Below, one piece after another: positions 31,573-39,597 of a stretch of 64,000 bases of DNA (the first letter of the stretch is position 1; each line of letters opens with the position of its first letter). Source of the stretch: Solihabitans fulvus (GTDB lineage: Bacteria; Actinomycetota; Actinomycetes; Mycobacteriales; Pseudonocardiaceae); contig NZ_VUOB01000022.1 in NCBI RefSeq assembly GCF_008386585.1, forward strand, positions 186,001-250,000, read 5' to 3'. A program made the translations under genes and the position numbers. A model generated the notes under the pieces. The model saw only the letters and a list, made by a program, of their open reading frames with translations. It did no database searches and was not told where the DNA came from.

Positions 31573-32571
31573 TCAGAACGCGAAGAAGTACATGATCGCG
31601 ACGTTGCAGGCGAGCAGCGGGATCGCGGTCGGCAGCTGGGCCTTGATCGGCCCGTACTGGTTCTTCATCTCCAGCAGGACGGCGGGGACGATGTTGAAGT
31701 TCGCCGCCATCGGGGTGCACAGCGTGCCGCAGAAGCCGGCCAACATGCCGACCGCGAACACCACCGGCGGATTGCCGTGGAACTGCTGGATCAGCACCGG
31801 CCAGCCGACCGCCGCCGTCATCACCGGGAACGCCGCGAAGGCGTTGCCCATGACGATGGTGAACACGGCCATGCCAAGGCAGTAGACCACGACGGCCCAG
31901 ATCAGCGAGCCCTGCGGCAGGACGTCCTTGGTGAGCTTGCCCACCACCTTGCCGACGCCGGCCTGGTCGAACAGCAGCCCGAGGGTGGCCAGCATCTGCG
32001 GCAGCACGGCGGCCCAGCCGATGGCCTGGAGCAGCCGGGTGCCCTCGCGCAGCGGCACGGCGGGGGTGAGCGGGCCGCTGCCGATCGAGGCCGGGGTCGG
32101 CCGGAGGATAAGCAGCCCGACGACCAGGGCGAGCACGGAGCCAACGCCGAGGCCGATCAGCGTCTCGCTGCCCTTGAGCAGCAGCGGCTGGCCGTTCACT
32201 TTGATCTTGACCACGAGGGTGGCGAACAGGATCGCGACCACCGGGATGATCAGCGCCGGCACGAAGACCCGGCCGCCGAAGCGCTCGGCCAGCGCCACGC
32301 GCTGCTTCTCGGTGGTGCTGCGCAGCCCGCCGCCCTTGCCAAGGGCGCCGAACCCGGCGAGGCAGGCCATCGCGATGACCGCGAGGCCGAGCAGCCACGG
32401 CGGCGCGGCCTTGCGGACCACGAAGGTGCCGTACCAGAAGGAGAGGCCGAGCAGCGCCCAGAAGGCCACGCTGCCGATCCGCTTGGGGTTCTCCCGGTCG
32501 CGTCCGACGATCACGGCGGCGCCGAGGAAGATCGCGCCGCACAGCCAGTAGAGCCAGTCCGCGGTGATCAC
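31573..32571 (-). CDS. DUF979 membrane protein, probable 5-oxoproline transporter subunit
   Basis: The 332-residue protein has about nine membrane segments and the family end AGFCGTLCTPMAANFNIVPAVLLEMKNQYGPIKAQLPTA. DUF979 proteins occur with DUF969 proteins beside pcp or oxoprolinase genes and are annotated as a two-part 5-oxoproline transporter on genomic context. The GTG overlaps the DUF969 stop by 4 bases (GTGA), which argues against the much longer open frame upstream. Confidence 0.88.
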   Translation of the reverse strand: MITADWLYWLCGAIFLGAAVIVGRDRENPKRIGSVAFWALLGLSFWYGTFVVRKAAPPWLLGLAVIAMACLAGFGALGKGGGLRSTTEKQRVALAERFGGRVFVPALIIPVVAILFATLVVKIKVNGQPLLLKGSETLIGLGVGSVLALVVGLLILRPTPASIGSGPLTPAVPLREGTRLLQAIGWAAVLPQMLATLGLLFDQAGVGKVVGKLTKDVLPQGSLIWAVVVYCLGMAVFTIVMGNAFAAFPVMTAAVGWPVLIQQFHGNPPVVFAVGMLAGFCGTLCTPMAANFNIVPAVLLEMKNQYGPIKAQLPTAIPLLACNVAIMYFFAF

Positions 32572-33263
32572 GCCACGACCTCCTTGGCGGGAGTGGGGTT
32601 GGCCATCCTCGCCAGTTGCCGGTCCAGCCAGAGCAGCCGCGCGCCGTGGATGACGAAGGCGCAGATCGCGGTCGGAATGGCCCAGATGGCGATCTGGAGG
32701 GCGTCCAGCTTCAGGTGGTAGGTGCTGTCCACGAAGCTGGTGATCAGCAGGACGGAGCCGACGGCGAGGAAGACGTCCTCGCCGAAGAAGAGGCCGACCG
32801 TGTCGGCGCTCGCGGAGAACGCCTTGACCCGCTCGACCGCCTCGTCGCTGAGCCTGCCGTGCTTGCGTTCCGCCGCGCCGAGGGCCATCGGCGCGATCAG
32901 CGGGCGGAGCGTCTGCGCCGGGCCGGCGATGTCCTTCAGGCCGAGCGCCGCGGTGAGCTGCCTGACCAGCAGGTACGCGGCGAGCATCCGGCCGACGGTG
33001 AGCGCGCGGAGCTTGCCGATCAGGCGGCCGGCCTCCTGCTGGAGGCCGAACCGCTCGACGAGGCCGATCACCGGCAGCGTGAGGATGAACAGCGTGACGG
33101 TGCGGTTGGTGGCGAAGCCGGTGCCGAAGGTGTTGAGGATCGTCAGCGGCGACAGGCCGCCGAGCAGGGCGGTGGCGATGCCGGCGACGGTGACGACCAG
33201 CAGCGGGTTGAGGCGCAGCGCGAAGCCGACGACGACGAGCAGTACGCCTAGGAGGACGAGCAT
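32568..33263 (-). CDS. DUF969 membrane protein, probable 5-oxoproline transporter subunit
   Basis: The 231-residue protein has about six membrane segments and the conserved GLKDIAGPAQTLRPLIAPMALGAAE and SASADTVGLFFGEDVFLAVGSVLL stretches of DUF969. It is the first gene of the operon DUF969-DUF979-pcp, consistent with import of pyroglutamate or its peptides and their breakdown. The ATG is set by a perfect AAGGAGGT site 6-7 bases upstream. Confidence 0.9.
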   Translation of the reverse strand: MLVLLGVLLVVVGFALRLNPLLVVTVAGIATALLGGLSPLTILNTFGTGFATNRTVTLFILTLPVIGLVERFGLQQEAGRLIGKLRALTVGRMLAAYLLVRQLTAALGLKDIAGPAQTLRPLIAPMALGAAERKHGRLSDEAVERVKAFSASADTVGLFFGEDVFLAVGSVLLITSFVDSTYHLKLDALQIAIWAIPTAICAFVIHGARLLWLDRQLARMANPTPAKEVVA

Positions 33264-33328
33264 CCTGACCTCCTTCGTTGGAAGGCTGTGACGTGACGGG
33301 GAGCACTTGGTTGGTGGAGAGTAGAGGT

Positions 33329-33339
33329 TTGTTGAACAA
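33329..33339. promoter_or_regulatory. Palindrome upstream of the 5-oxoproline operon
   Basis: TTGTTGAACAA is a perfect 11-base palindrome around a central base, 66 bases before the DUF969 start in an AT-richer stretch that also holds TTGACC (minus strand, 33355-33350), a possible -35. It is a plausible GntR- or LacI-type operator; no regulator gene adjoins it. Confidence 0.45.
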
Positions 33340-33446
33340 TCCCACAAGAGGTCAATTTTGCCTCTGGGCCGATCGGGGAACTCCGGGCCCGGCCCGCTGT
33401 GGACAAACCAGGCGTTCGCGCGGTCGTCGTCGGTCAGACTGGTCGC

Positions 33447-33638
33447 ATGGGACTCACCGATGATCCGTTCGACTGGCGCGTCACGCAGGACCGGCAGGTG
33501 TTGATCTCGCGCCGAGGACGGACGGTGACCACGGTGCGCGGCGCCAGTGCCGAGCGGCTGATCGGCAGGCTGGACCGAGCCGACGAGGAGCAGGCGCAGC
33601 AGCTGCTCGCGCGCGCCACCGGCCACTACAAGCACTGA
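33447..33638 (+). CDS. Small conserved-looking protein, 63 residues
   Basis: The product MGLTDDPFDWRVTQDR... has a basic patch (SRRGRTVTTVRG) and a helical Glu/Gln/Ala-rich C-terminus ending HYKH. I do not recognise a named family, though small proteins with this pattern are common in actinobacteria. CAGACT sits 6 bases before the ATG, a weak version of the leaderless -10. The next gene starts one base after its stop, so the two are probably co-translated. Confidence 0.7.
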   Translation: MGLTDDPFDWRVTQDRQVLISRRGRTVTTVRGASAERLIGRLDRADEEQAQQLLARATGHYKH

Positions 33639-33639
33639 G

Positions 33640-34638
33640 ATGCTCAAGGAGCGGGTCACCGAGGTCGGAGCCTGGCCCAGGCGCGTGCGGGGCGGCTGGT
33701 TCGGGACCTTCGTGCTGCTCGCGCTCGCGGTCGCCTTCGGCACGGCCGCCGTGTTCCGGCTGATGGGGATGGACGGCAACCGGTACATGGTCGCCGCGCT
33801 CGCCCTCACCCCCTACCTCACCGCCGCCGGGGTGCTGCTCGGGCTGCTCTGCCTGCTGCTGCGCCGCTGGCTGATCGGGGCGGTCGTGCTGGTGCTGTGC
33901 TCGGTCCTGGCCTCAGCGGTGGTGCCGCGCGGATTCCCCAACGGCAGGCCGAACAGCACCGGCCAACGGCTGCGGGTGCTGTCGGCGAACCTCGCCATGG
34001 GCAGGGCGGATCCGGTGAGCCTCGTGCGGACCCTGCGCGACTACCGCGTTGACGTGGTGAGCCTCCAGGAACTCACGCAGGACGGGGTCGCCGCGCTGGA
34101 CGCGGCCGGGCTGGCCGATGTGCTGCCGTATCGGGTGTTCCACGCCGACGGCGGCCCGCAGGGCTCGGGGCTCGCGTCCAGGTATCCGGTGCGGGAACTC
34201 GCGCTGGCCGCGCCGTCCACGTTCCAGCAGCCCTCGGCGGAGATTACCGTGCCGGGCGGCCAGTTCGTCGAGTTCGTCGTCGTGCACGCGGCGGCGCCGG
34301 TGCACGAGGCGGGCACCGACCCGTGGCTGCGGGACCTGGCCGGGCTGCCCTCGCGCAGCGGGCTCGGCCCGGTGCGGGTGCTGGCCGGCGACTTCAACGC
34401 CACGGTCGACCACGCCGCCCTGCGGCGCCTGCTCGTCGGCGGCTACCTGGATGCGGCGGCCGAGGTCGGCGAGGGCTTCCGGCCGACGTTCCCGTCCCGC
34501 GTCGTGCTCTGGCCGCCGAGGGTGGCCATCGACCACGTCCTGGTCGACCGCCGCGCGCCCGTCGAGGCCTTCCGGACCATCGACCAGCCGGGCAGCGACC
34601 ACTACCTGGTGTTCACCGAGCTGGCACTGCCGACGTAG
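33640..34638 (+). CDS. Membrane-anchored endonuclease/exonuclease/phosphatase family protein
   Basis: The 332-residue protein has three membrane segments (about 20-100) and a C-terminal EEP (DNase I-like) domain outside or at the membrane: VLSANLAMG, VVSLQEL with the metal-binding Glu, AGDFNATVDH and IDHVLV, then GSDHYLVF with the terminal catalytic Asp-His. The substrate (nucleic acid or phospholipid) cannot be told from sequence. It is one base downstream of the small gene. Confidence 0.9.
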   Translation: MLKERVTEVGAWPRRVRGGWFGTFVLLALAVAFGTAAVFRLMGMDGNRYMVAALALTPYLTAAGVLLGLLCLLLRRWLIGAVVLVLCSVLASAVVPRGFPNGRPNSTGQRLRVLSANLAMGRADPVSLVRTLRDYRVDVVSLQELTQDGVAALDAAGLADVLPYRVFHADGGPQGSGLASRYPVRELALAAPSTFQQPSAEITVPGGQFVEFVVVHAAAPVHEAGTDPWLRDLAGLPSRSGLGPVRVLAGDFNATVDHAALRRLLVGGYLDAAAEVGEGFRPTFPSRVVLWPPRVAIDHVLVDRRAPVEAFRTIDQPGSDHYLVFTELALPT

Positions 34639-34656
34639 GAACGGCGGCCTGCCCGG

Positions 34657-34950
34657 TTACGCAGACAGCACGACCTCGAACTCCAGCAGGCTCGCCCCGG
34701 TGGCCACCGGCTTCGGCCGGTCGCCCGCGTGCGACTCCCTGCCCTTGGCGGCCCACGCCTGGAAGTCCTCCTCCGTCGCCCACTTCGAGTAGACGAAGTA
34801 GCGGCTGTCCCCGGCCACCGGGCGCAGCAGCTCGAAGCCGAGGAAACCGGGGGCGGAGGTCACCGACTCGAACCTCGCGGCGAACCGCTTCTCCAGCTCG
34901 GGGCCGCTGCCCTCGGGCACCTCGATCGCGTTGATCTTCACGACTGCCAT
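34657..34950 (-). CDS. mhuD: Heme-degrading monooxygenase, MhuD type
   Basis: The 97-residue protein is nearly the same as the M. tuberculosis MhuD sequence I remember (VVKINAIEVP, PGFLGFELLRPV, FQAWA, PVATGASLLEFEVVL). The active-site residues of MhuD are present: Asn7, Trp66 and the heme-ligand His (His74 here, one residue shorter than His75). MhuD opens heme to mycobilin and releases iron. The gene lies at the same relative place as in mycobacteria, downstream of clpC. The ATG is fixed by a leaderless -10. Confidence 0.93.
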   Translation of the reverse strand: MAVVKINAIEVPEGSGPELEKRFAARFESVTSAPGFLGFELLRPVAGDSRYFVYSKWATEEDFQAWAAKGRESHAGDRPKPVATGASLLEFEVVLSA

Positions 34951-34957
34951 GCACCCC

Positions 34958-34963
34958 ACCCTA
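34958..34963 (-). promoter_or_regulatory. Leaderless -10 element of mhuD inside the stop of the upstream gene
   Basis: TAGGGT on the minus strand ends 7 bases before the mhuD ATG. Its first three bases are also the TAG stop codon of the acyltransferase gene. Confidence 0.55.
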
Positions 34964-36190
34964 GTGCGGTGCGTCCTCGACCTGCCTGGCCGCCAGTTCC
35001 GCGGCCGCCGCGTCTTTCGCCAGCGCCCGTGCCCGCACGCGCCTGTCGACCAGGCCGCGCAGGAACCGCTCGACCGGGTGCTCGACCAGGTAGTAACAGG
35101 CCGCGGCAACGGCGATGGCGGCCGCCAGGGTGGCGATGAACCACGGGAGGTCGGCCAGCGTGTGCGCCGGCCGGACGCCGATCCACTTGCCGGCGGCGGT
35201 GAGCAGGACGCCCTCGGTCAGATAGAACGAGAACGACCACTTGCCGAGCAGCACCAACGGTTTCGAGCGCAGCAGCGACGGGCGCTGGTCGAGGTCGCGG
35301 ACGGCCACGGCCGCGATGCACAGCGCGAACAGCGGCGCGAACACCTCGTCCATCACGTGCATCGGGCTGGACACCGGGAACGGTGTGAGGTCCAGGTTCC
35401 AGAGCCAGGTCCGCAGCACGGGGAACGGGGCAGGACCGCCGAGCAGGGTCGGGTGGCGGAACCACCACAGCATGAGCGCGAGCGCGAGGCCGATGGCGGC
35501 CATCGAGGTGCGGGCACCGACCGGCGGCCGCCAGCCCCTGCGGACGGCGACACCGGCGACGACGCCGAGCAGGAACTCGGGCAGCCGGTACAGCGGGGAA
35601 CCGGCGCGTGGCACGAGCTCGGTAAACGGCGGGGGCATCGTCACGATGAGCAGCACCAGCACGACGCCGAGGCAGCCGAGGATCCTCAGGTCCAGGCGCA
35701 TCAGCGGGCGAATGATCACCGGGAAGAGCAGGTAGAAGAACGCCTCGCAGGCCAGCGACCAGGTGCCGCCGTTGGCCAGGTAGAAGGTCGACGGGTGCCA
35801 CGCCTGGGTCAGCGTGAGCGTGTCCCGCAGGCCCTCCCAGGGGTATCGGCCGTTCGCGAAGAAGACCGGGTAGCACAGCAGCGTGCTGACGGCGGCCATC
35901 GGCCAGACCCGGGCGAACCGGCGCCAGTAGAACCGGCCTGGGCCGACTGAAGGGGAATACGACCAGGTCAGCACGAACCCGGACAGGACGAAGAAGAACG
36001 TCACGCCGGCGAAGCCGAAATAGTTGACACCGGACACCCAGGCCCCGTGATCGAGATAGCCGTTGAGCGCCGGCATCGGCAGGAAGTACGGCGAATGGAA
36101 CAGGAAGACCGCGAAGGCGGCGAACCAGCGAAGCCCGGTTAACGACTCGACCCGTGGACGGTTGGAGGCAGCCTTGTCTGCGGCACTCAT
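34961..36190 (-). CDS. Acyltransferase 3 family membrane protein
   Basis: The 409-residue protein has about ten membrane segments. It shows the family motif RVESLTGLRWFAAFAVFLFH with the conserved Arg and a catalytic-type His, the FFFVLSGFVLTW block and YWRRFARVWPM. Such enzymes move acetyl or other acyl groups onto extracellular polysaccharides or lipids. ATG is used here, but TTG at 36199 has better spacing to GAGGGG. The upstream region is unusually AT-rich. Confidence 0.9.
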   Translation of the reverse strand: MSAADKAASNRPRVESLTGLRWFAAFAVFLFHSPYFLPMPALNGYLDHGAWVSGVNYFGFAGVTFFFVLSGFVLTWSYSPSVGPGRFYWRRFARVWPMAAVSTLLCYPVFFANGRYPWEGLRDTLTLTQAWHPSTFYLANGGTWSLACEAFFYLLFPVIIRPLMRLDLRILGCLGVVLVLLIVTMPPPFTELVPRAGSPLYRLPEFLLGVVAGVAVRRGWRPPVGARTSMAAIGLALALMLWWFRHPTLLGGPAPFPVLRTWLWNLDLTPFPVSSPMHVMDEVFAPLFALCIAAVAVRDLDQRPSLLRSKPLVLLGKWSFSFYLTEGVLLTAAGKWIGVRPAHTLADLPWFIATLAAAIAVAAACYYLVEHPVERFLRGLVDRRVRARALAKDAAAAELAARQVEDAPH

Positions 36191-36526
36191 GGTTGACAAC
36201 GGATCCCCTCTTTGGTGTCCCAAGGCCTTCTGACCTGGGATCCAGTGCGGCCGACGGCCGCGACGAGAGGAAGGTACTCGCTGTTGTTATTGGTTTTCCA
36301 GCCTTCGATCTACATGTGCAGTTCGATTACTGTATAGCGAAAAATTGAACCTTCCGGCTTCATTCTTGCCCAAATTCACTCATGCGTTGGCGGTGGAAAG
36401 CTGAAGGTCAGGAGGCGTGCGCCGGTATCGACTCGCGTCGGCGGTGCCGGAGGTTTGCGATTGGGTCACCATCCGGGAAATGATCCAACCACGAGACTTC
36501 ACGCGTGCCTGAATGTTCCCGACAGG
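36191..36526. other. AT-rich intergenic region
   Basis: The gap of about 335 bases upstream of the acyltransferase gene contains a stretch (about 36270-36395) far richer in A and T than anything around it, with runs such as GTTGTTATTGGTTTTCC and TGTATAGCGAAAAATTG. I see no gene, tRNA or repeat. It probably holds the acyltransferase promoter and is the kind of sequence Lsr2 binds. Confidence 0.55.
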
Positions 36527-38005
36527 TCAGAGGAAGTCAGCGGGGAACTGGGTGCCCCGGAACCACGCGGCGAAGAAGTCGCCGAGCGGCCGGCCGGCCA
36601 CCTGCTGCGCGTACGCCTCGAAGTCCGGCCAGGACGCGTTGCCGTCGCGGTGCGCGGCGGGCCACCCGCGCAACACGGCCGCGAACGCCTGCTCGCCGAT
36701 CCGGTGCCGCAGCGCGTGCAGCGCGAGGGCGCCCTTGTCGTACACGGCCGAGAACTCGTTGCCCTGGCCCATGTCGTACAGCGGCCTGGCCCAGAACGCC
36801 GCGTTGTCGCGCACCCGGTCGAGCTGCGCGCGGTACTTCGCGTCGAGGTCGACGCCCTGCCGCTCCTCCCACAGCCACTGGGCGTAGGAGGCGAAGCACT
36901 CGTTCAGGCAGATGTCGGCCCAGCTCCGCACCGAGACCGAGTCGCCGAACCACTGGTGGGCGTTCTCGTGCACGATCGTCTCGAGGTTCGTCCACCTCGC
37001 GTAGGTCGGCCGGGTCTGCGTCTCAAGCGAGAAACCGATGTCCTCGGCGAGGAAGATGCCGCCCGCCGCGTCCTGCGGGTACGGGCCGAACTTCTCCGAC
37101 AGGAACGCCAGGATCTCGGGCAGGCGGTCCTCCAGCGCCCGCTTGTCCTCGGCGCCCGGCGCGTACGCGTCCACCACCGGAGTCCCGTCCGGCAGCTGCG
37201 AGCGCACCATCGTCCACCGGTCGATCGCCACGGTGGTCAGGTAGGTGGCGATCGGATTCCGTTCCACCCAAAGGAAAGTGGTCCAGCCGCCCGCGCTGAC
37301 GACGCCGTCCGCCACGCCGTTTGCGATCGCCGACCAGCCGTCGGGAACCCTTACCGTCAAACGGAACCGCGCCTTGTCGCGCGGGGTGTCGTTGGCGGGG
37401 AACCAGGTTGTCGCCGAGTGCGGCTCGCCGGCCGCGTATGCCCCGCCGGACGCGGAGATCTGCCAGCCGCTCGTGCCGAGCTGGTCACTGGTGACGGCCT
37501 GCGGCTCGCCGCCGTAGGCGACGTCGACGGTGAACCGCTCGCCCTCGCGCAGCGCCGCCGCCGGGGTGATCACCAGCTCGTGGTCGCCCGCGCGGGAGAA
37601 GGCGGCCGCGCGGCCGCCGACGGACACCGAGGACACCGTCAGGCCGGACAGGTCGAGGTCGAAGCGGCGCAGCTCGGCGGTCGCCTGCGCGGCGATGCGC
37701 GCGCGGCCGTCGAGGTGGTGCGAGGCGGGGTCGTAGGTGATGTCGATGTCGTAGTCGGTGACGTCGTAGCCGCCGTTGCCGTCGGTCGGGTAGTAGCTGT
37801 CGCCCGCGCCGTCCGACCCGACGGCGTCCGACCTGGTGCCGTCCGACCCTGCCCGCCCGGCCTGACCGGACTCGGCTCGGCCGGACTTGGCCAGACCTGA
37901 CTGAGCCTGACCGGACTGAGCCAGACCCGACGCCGCCGCCCCGCCGACCGCCGCCGAGGCCACCAGCGCGAACGCGATTAACAGCGGGACGCTGCGTCTG
38001 GCCAT
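36527..38005 (-). CDS. Secreted M1-family metallopeptidase
   Basis: The 492-residue protein has a signal peptide (about 1-25), then a low-complexity linker of SGxA-type pentapeptides (about 26-65), an M1 N-terminal beta domain and a catalytic domain with zinc motif HENAH (346-350) and the third ligand Glu in LNECFASYAQW. The exopeptidase GxMEN loop is replaced by IFLAEDIGFSLETQTRP, as in a divergent M1 group, so strict aminopeptidase activity is uncertain. Length is about half of PepN, so the C-terminal superhelix is missing. AGGAGGAG precedes the ATG. Confidence 0.9.
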   Translation of the reverse strand: MARRSVPLLIAFALVASAAVGGAAASGLAQSGQAQSGLAKSGRAESGQAGRAGSDGTRSDAVGSDGAGDSYYPTDGNGGYDVTDYDIDITYDPASHHLDGRARIAAQATAELRRFDLDLSGLTVSSVSVGGRAAAFSRAGDHELVITPAAALREGERFTVDVAYGGEPQAVTSDQLGTSGWQISASGGAYAAGEPHSATTWFPANDTPRDKARFRLTVRVPDGWSAIANGVADGVVSAGGWTTFLWVERNPIATYLTTVAIDRWTMVRSQLPDGTPVVDAYAPGAEDKRALEDRLPEILAFLSEKFGPYPQDAAGGIFLAEDIGFSLETQTRPTYARWTNLETIVHENAHQWFGDSVSVRSWADICLNECFASYAQWLWEERQGVDLDAKYRAQLDRVRDNAAFWARPLYDMGQGNEFSAVYDKGALALHALRHRIGEQAFAAVLRGWPAAHRDGNASWPDFEAYAQQVAGRPLGDFFAAWFRGTQFPADFL

Positions 38006-38078
38006 CGACTGCTCCTCCTACCGCACGCGCCGGGACCGGGCGGTCGCCCCGGAGCGTTGATCGTCGCATTCGCCGCCG

Positions 38079-38084
38079 TAACCT
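38079..38084 (+). promoter_or_regulatory. Leaderless -10 element, TAACCT
   Basis: TAACCT is 6 bases before the ATG at 38091. Confidence 0.6.
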
Positions 38085-38090
38085 GCGGTC

Positions 38091-38849
38091 ATGTACGTGG
38101 AGTTCGGTGGCTCCGGGCCGGGAATCCTGCTGCTGCACGGGCTGATGGGCCGGGCGAGCACCTGGTGGCCGGTGGCGGGCTGGCTGCGCGAGTACGGCAG
38201 GGTGGTCGGCCTCGACGCGCGCGGGCACGGCCTCGACCCCCGGCGGGGCGGGCCGTGGCGCACCGAGGACTTCGTCGCGGACGCGGCTGCCTTGCTGCGC
38301 GAGCTGGACCTCGGCCCCGCCGTGGTCGTCGGGCACTCCATGGGCGGGCTGCACGCCTGGGAGCTGGCCGCCGCGCATCCCGGGCTGGTGCGGGCGGTCG
38401 TGGTCGAGGACTTCGCCCCGGACCAGCGCGGCAGGACCGTCGAGGACTGGCGCGGCTGGTTCGACTCGTGGCCGGTGCCGTTTCCCTCGCTGGCGCACGT
38501 GCGGGAGTTCTTCGAGCCGCTCGGCGACTACTTCGTCGAGTGCGTGCGGGAACGGGCCGACGGCTACCACCTGTTGGCCCACATGGACGATCTCTACGAG
38601 ATCGCGGCGGAGTGGGGCGGGCGCGACTACTGGGCCGGGGTGGACCGGGTCCGCTGCCCGCTGCTGGCGATCGAGCCGGAGCACAGCGCCATGCCGGCCG
38701 GCCAGCTGGTCGAACTGGCCGCGCGGGCGGGCGGCGGCCTCGGCCGGCACCTGGTGGTCGCCGGGGCGGGACACGTCGTGCACCGCGACGCCCCGGACAC
38801 CTATCGCGGCGCGGTCGAGGCGTTCCTGTCGGAGGTGCTGGGTCGCTAG
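38091..38849 (+). CDS. Alpha/beta-fold hydrolase (Rv3591c-like)
   Basis: The 252-residue protein has the oxyanion region LLLHGLMGRASTWWPV, nucleophile elbow VVVGHSMGGLHAWEL, an acid candidate in LAIEPEHSAM and the catalytic His in VVAGAGHVVHRDAPD. It resembles haloperoxidase/esterase-type hydrolases and corresponds by position to Rv3591c beside mhuD and mutY. Substrate unknown. It converges with the next gene with a 9-base gap. Confidence 0.88.
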   Translation: MYVEFGGSGPGILLLHGLMGRASTWWPVAGWLREYGRVVGLDARGHGLDPRRGGPWRTEDFVADAAALLRELDLGPAVVVGHSMGGLHAWELAAAHPGLVRAVVVEDFAPDQRGRTVEDWRGWFDSWPVPFPSLAHVREFFEPLGDYFVECVRERADGYHLLAHMDDLYEIAAEWGGRDYWAGVDRVRCPLLAIEPEHSAMPAGQLVELAARAGGGLGRHLVVAGAGHVVHRDAPDTYRGAVEAFLSEVLGR

Positions 38850-38858
38850 TGTCCAGCG

Positions 38859-39374
38859 CTACCGCTCCAGCAGGACGTCGACCTCCTTGGTGCGGGTGTC
38901 CACGATCGCCACCCTGCGCGCCTTGGCCTTGATCGGCCGCGTCGGGTACAGCGTGCGGAAGCCGGTGACGACCTGCTCGTCGTCGATTCCGCTTGCCAGC
39001 GTGCAGTGCGGCACCCAGGAGCCGGGCAGGTAGTAGGCGGACGGGTTCTTCACCTTGCCGGCCAACACGTCGTGCACGGCCGAGTGGACCGCGAGCAGTT
39101 CGCCGTCCACGACCGCGGCGAGGATCAGCACGTTCTCGCTGCCGGAGAAGGCGGCCAGGGTGTGCAGCCACAGGTCGGGCAGCGACAGCAGGGCGAGATC
39201 GTCGCGCAGCGCCTTCCTGGCGCCGCCCGGGATCGCGCCGGCCACCGCGAGCGTCAGGTGCGGCCCGAACTCGCCGGGCGGGCCTGGCACCCCGGCCTCG
39301 CCGAGCCGCCGCCACAGCCCGCGCACCTCGGTGTCGGCCGCCTCATCGAAGAACACCACCAGCCCCTGCGCCAC
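38859..39374 (-). CDS. 2H phosphoesterase (2'-5' RNA ligase family)
   Basis: The 171-residue protein has two HxT-type motifs about 90 residues apart (PHLTLAVAG and PHCTLASGI), the hallmark of 2H phosphoesterases related to ThpR. Bacterial members hydrolyse cyclic phosphodiesters or ligate 2'-5' RNA in vitro; the physiological substrate is unknown. The GTG start is set by a leaderless -10. Confidence 0.87.
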   Translation of the reverse strand: MAQGLVVFFDEAADTEVRGLWRRLGEAGVPGPPGEFGPHLTLAVAGAIPGGARKALRDDLALLSLPDLWLHTLAAFSGSENVLILAAVVDGELLAVHSAVHDVLAGKVKNPSAYYLPGSWVPHCTLASGIDDEQVVTGFRTLYPTRPIKAKARRVAIVDTRTKEVDVLLER

Positions 39375-39380
39375 GCCGCG

Positions 39381-39386
39381 ATCCTA
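39381..39386 (-). promoter_or_regulatory. Leaderless -10 element, TAGGAT
   Basis: On the minus strand TAGGAT is 6 bases before the GTG at 39374. Confidence 0.6.
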
Positions 39387-39468
39387 GGACCAACGCCGCC
39401 CGCCAAGCCGCACCCCGGCCCACGCCCGCCGGGAACAACCCGCCCACCAGGAAACAAACCCCGCCCAC

Positions 39469-39490
39469 CCAAGGGGGGCCGAGCCCTTGG
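39469..39490. terminator. Possible terminator downstream of mutY
   Basis: CCAAGGG (39469-39475) and CCCTTGG (39484-39490) form a 7-bp stem with an 8-base loop, about 110 bases past the mutY stop. Strength is modest. Confidence 0.35.
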
Positions 39491-39530
39491 CGAGCCTATC
39501 GGTGATCATCGGCGGGCACCGGAGGAAATA

Positions 39531-39580
39531 TCGCCGCCTGTGGACAACCGTACGATGACGTCTCGCCGCCTGTGGACAAC
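39531..39580. repeat. Direct repeat carrying two DnaA-box-like sequences
   Basis: An 18-base sequence beginning TCGCCGCCTGTGGACAAC occurs at 39531-39548 and 39563-39580, 32 bases apart. Each contains TGTGGACAA, which equals the GC-rich actinobacterial DnaA box TTGTCCACA on the other strand. They lie in the intergenic region just past the mutY stop. Confidence 0.6.
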
Positions 39581-39597
39581 TGCGCCGACGGCAGGGG

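Noticed and set aside
31573..33345. 590-codon fusion of DUF969 region and DUF979
   Set aside because: The first 250 codons are an out-of-frame reading of DUF969; a GTGA overlap marks the true DUF979 start.
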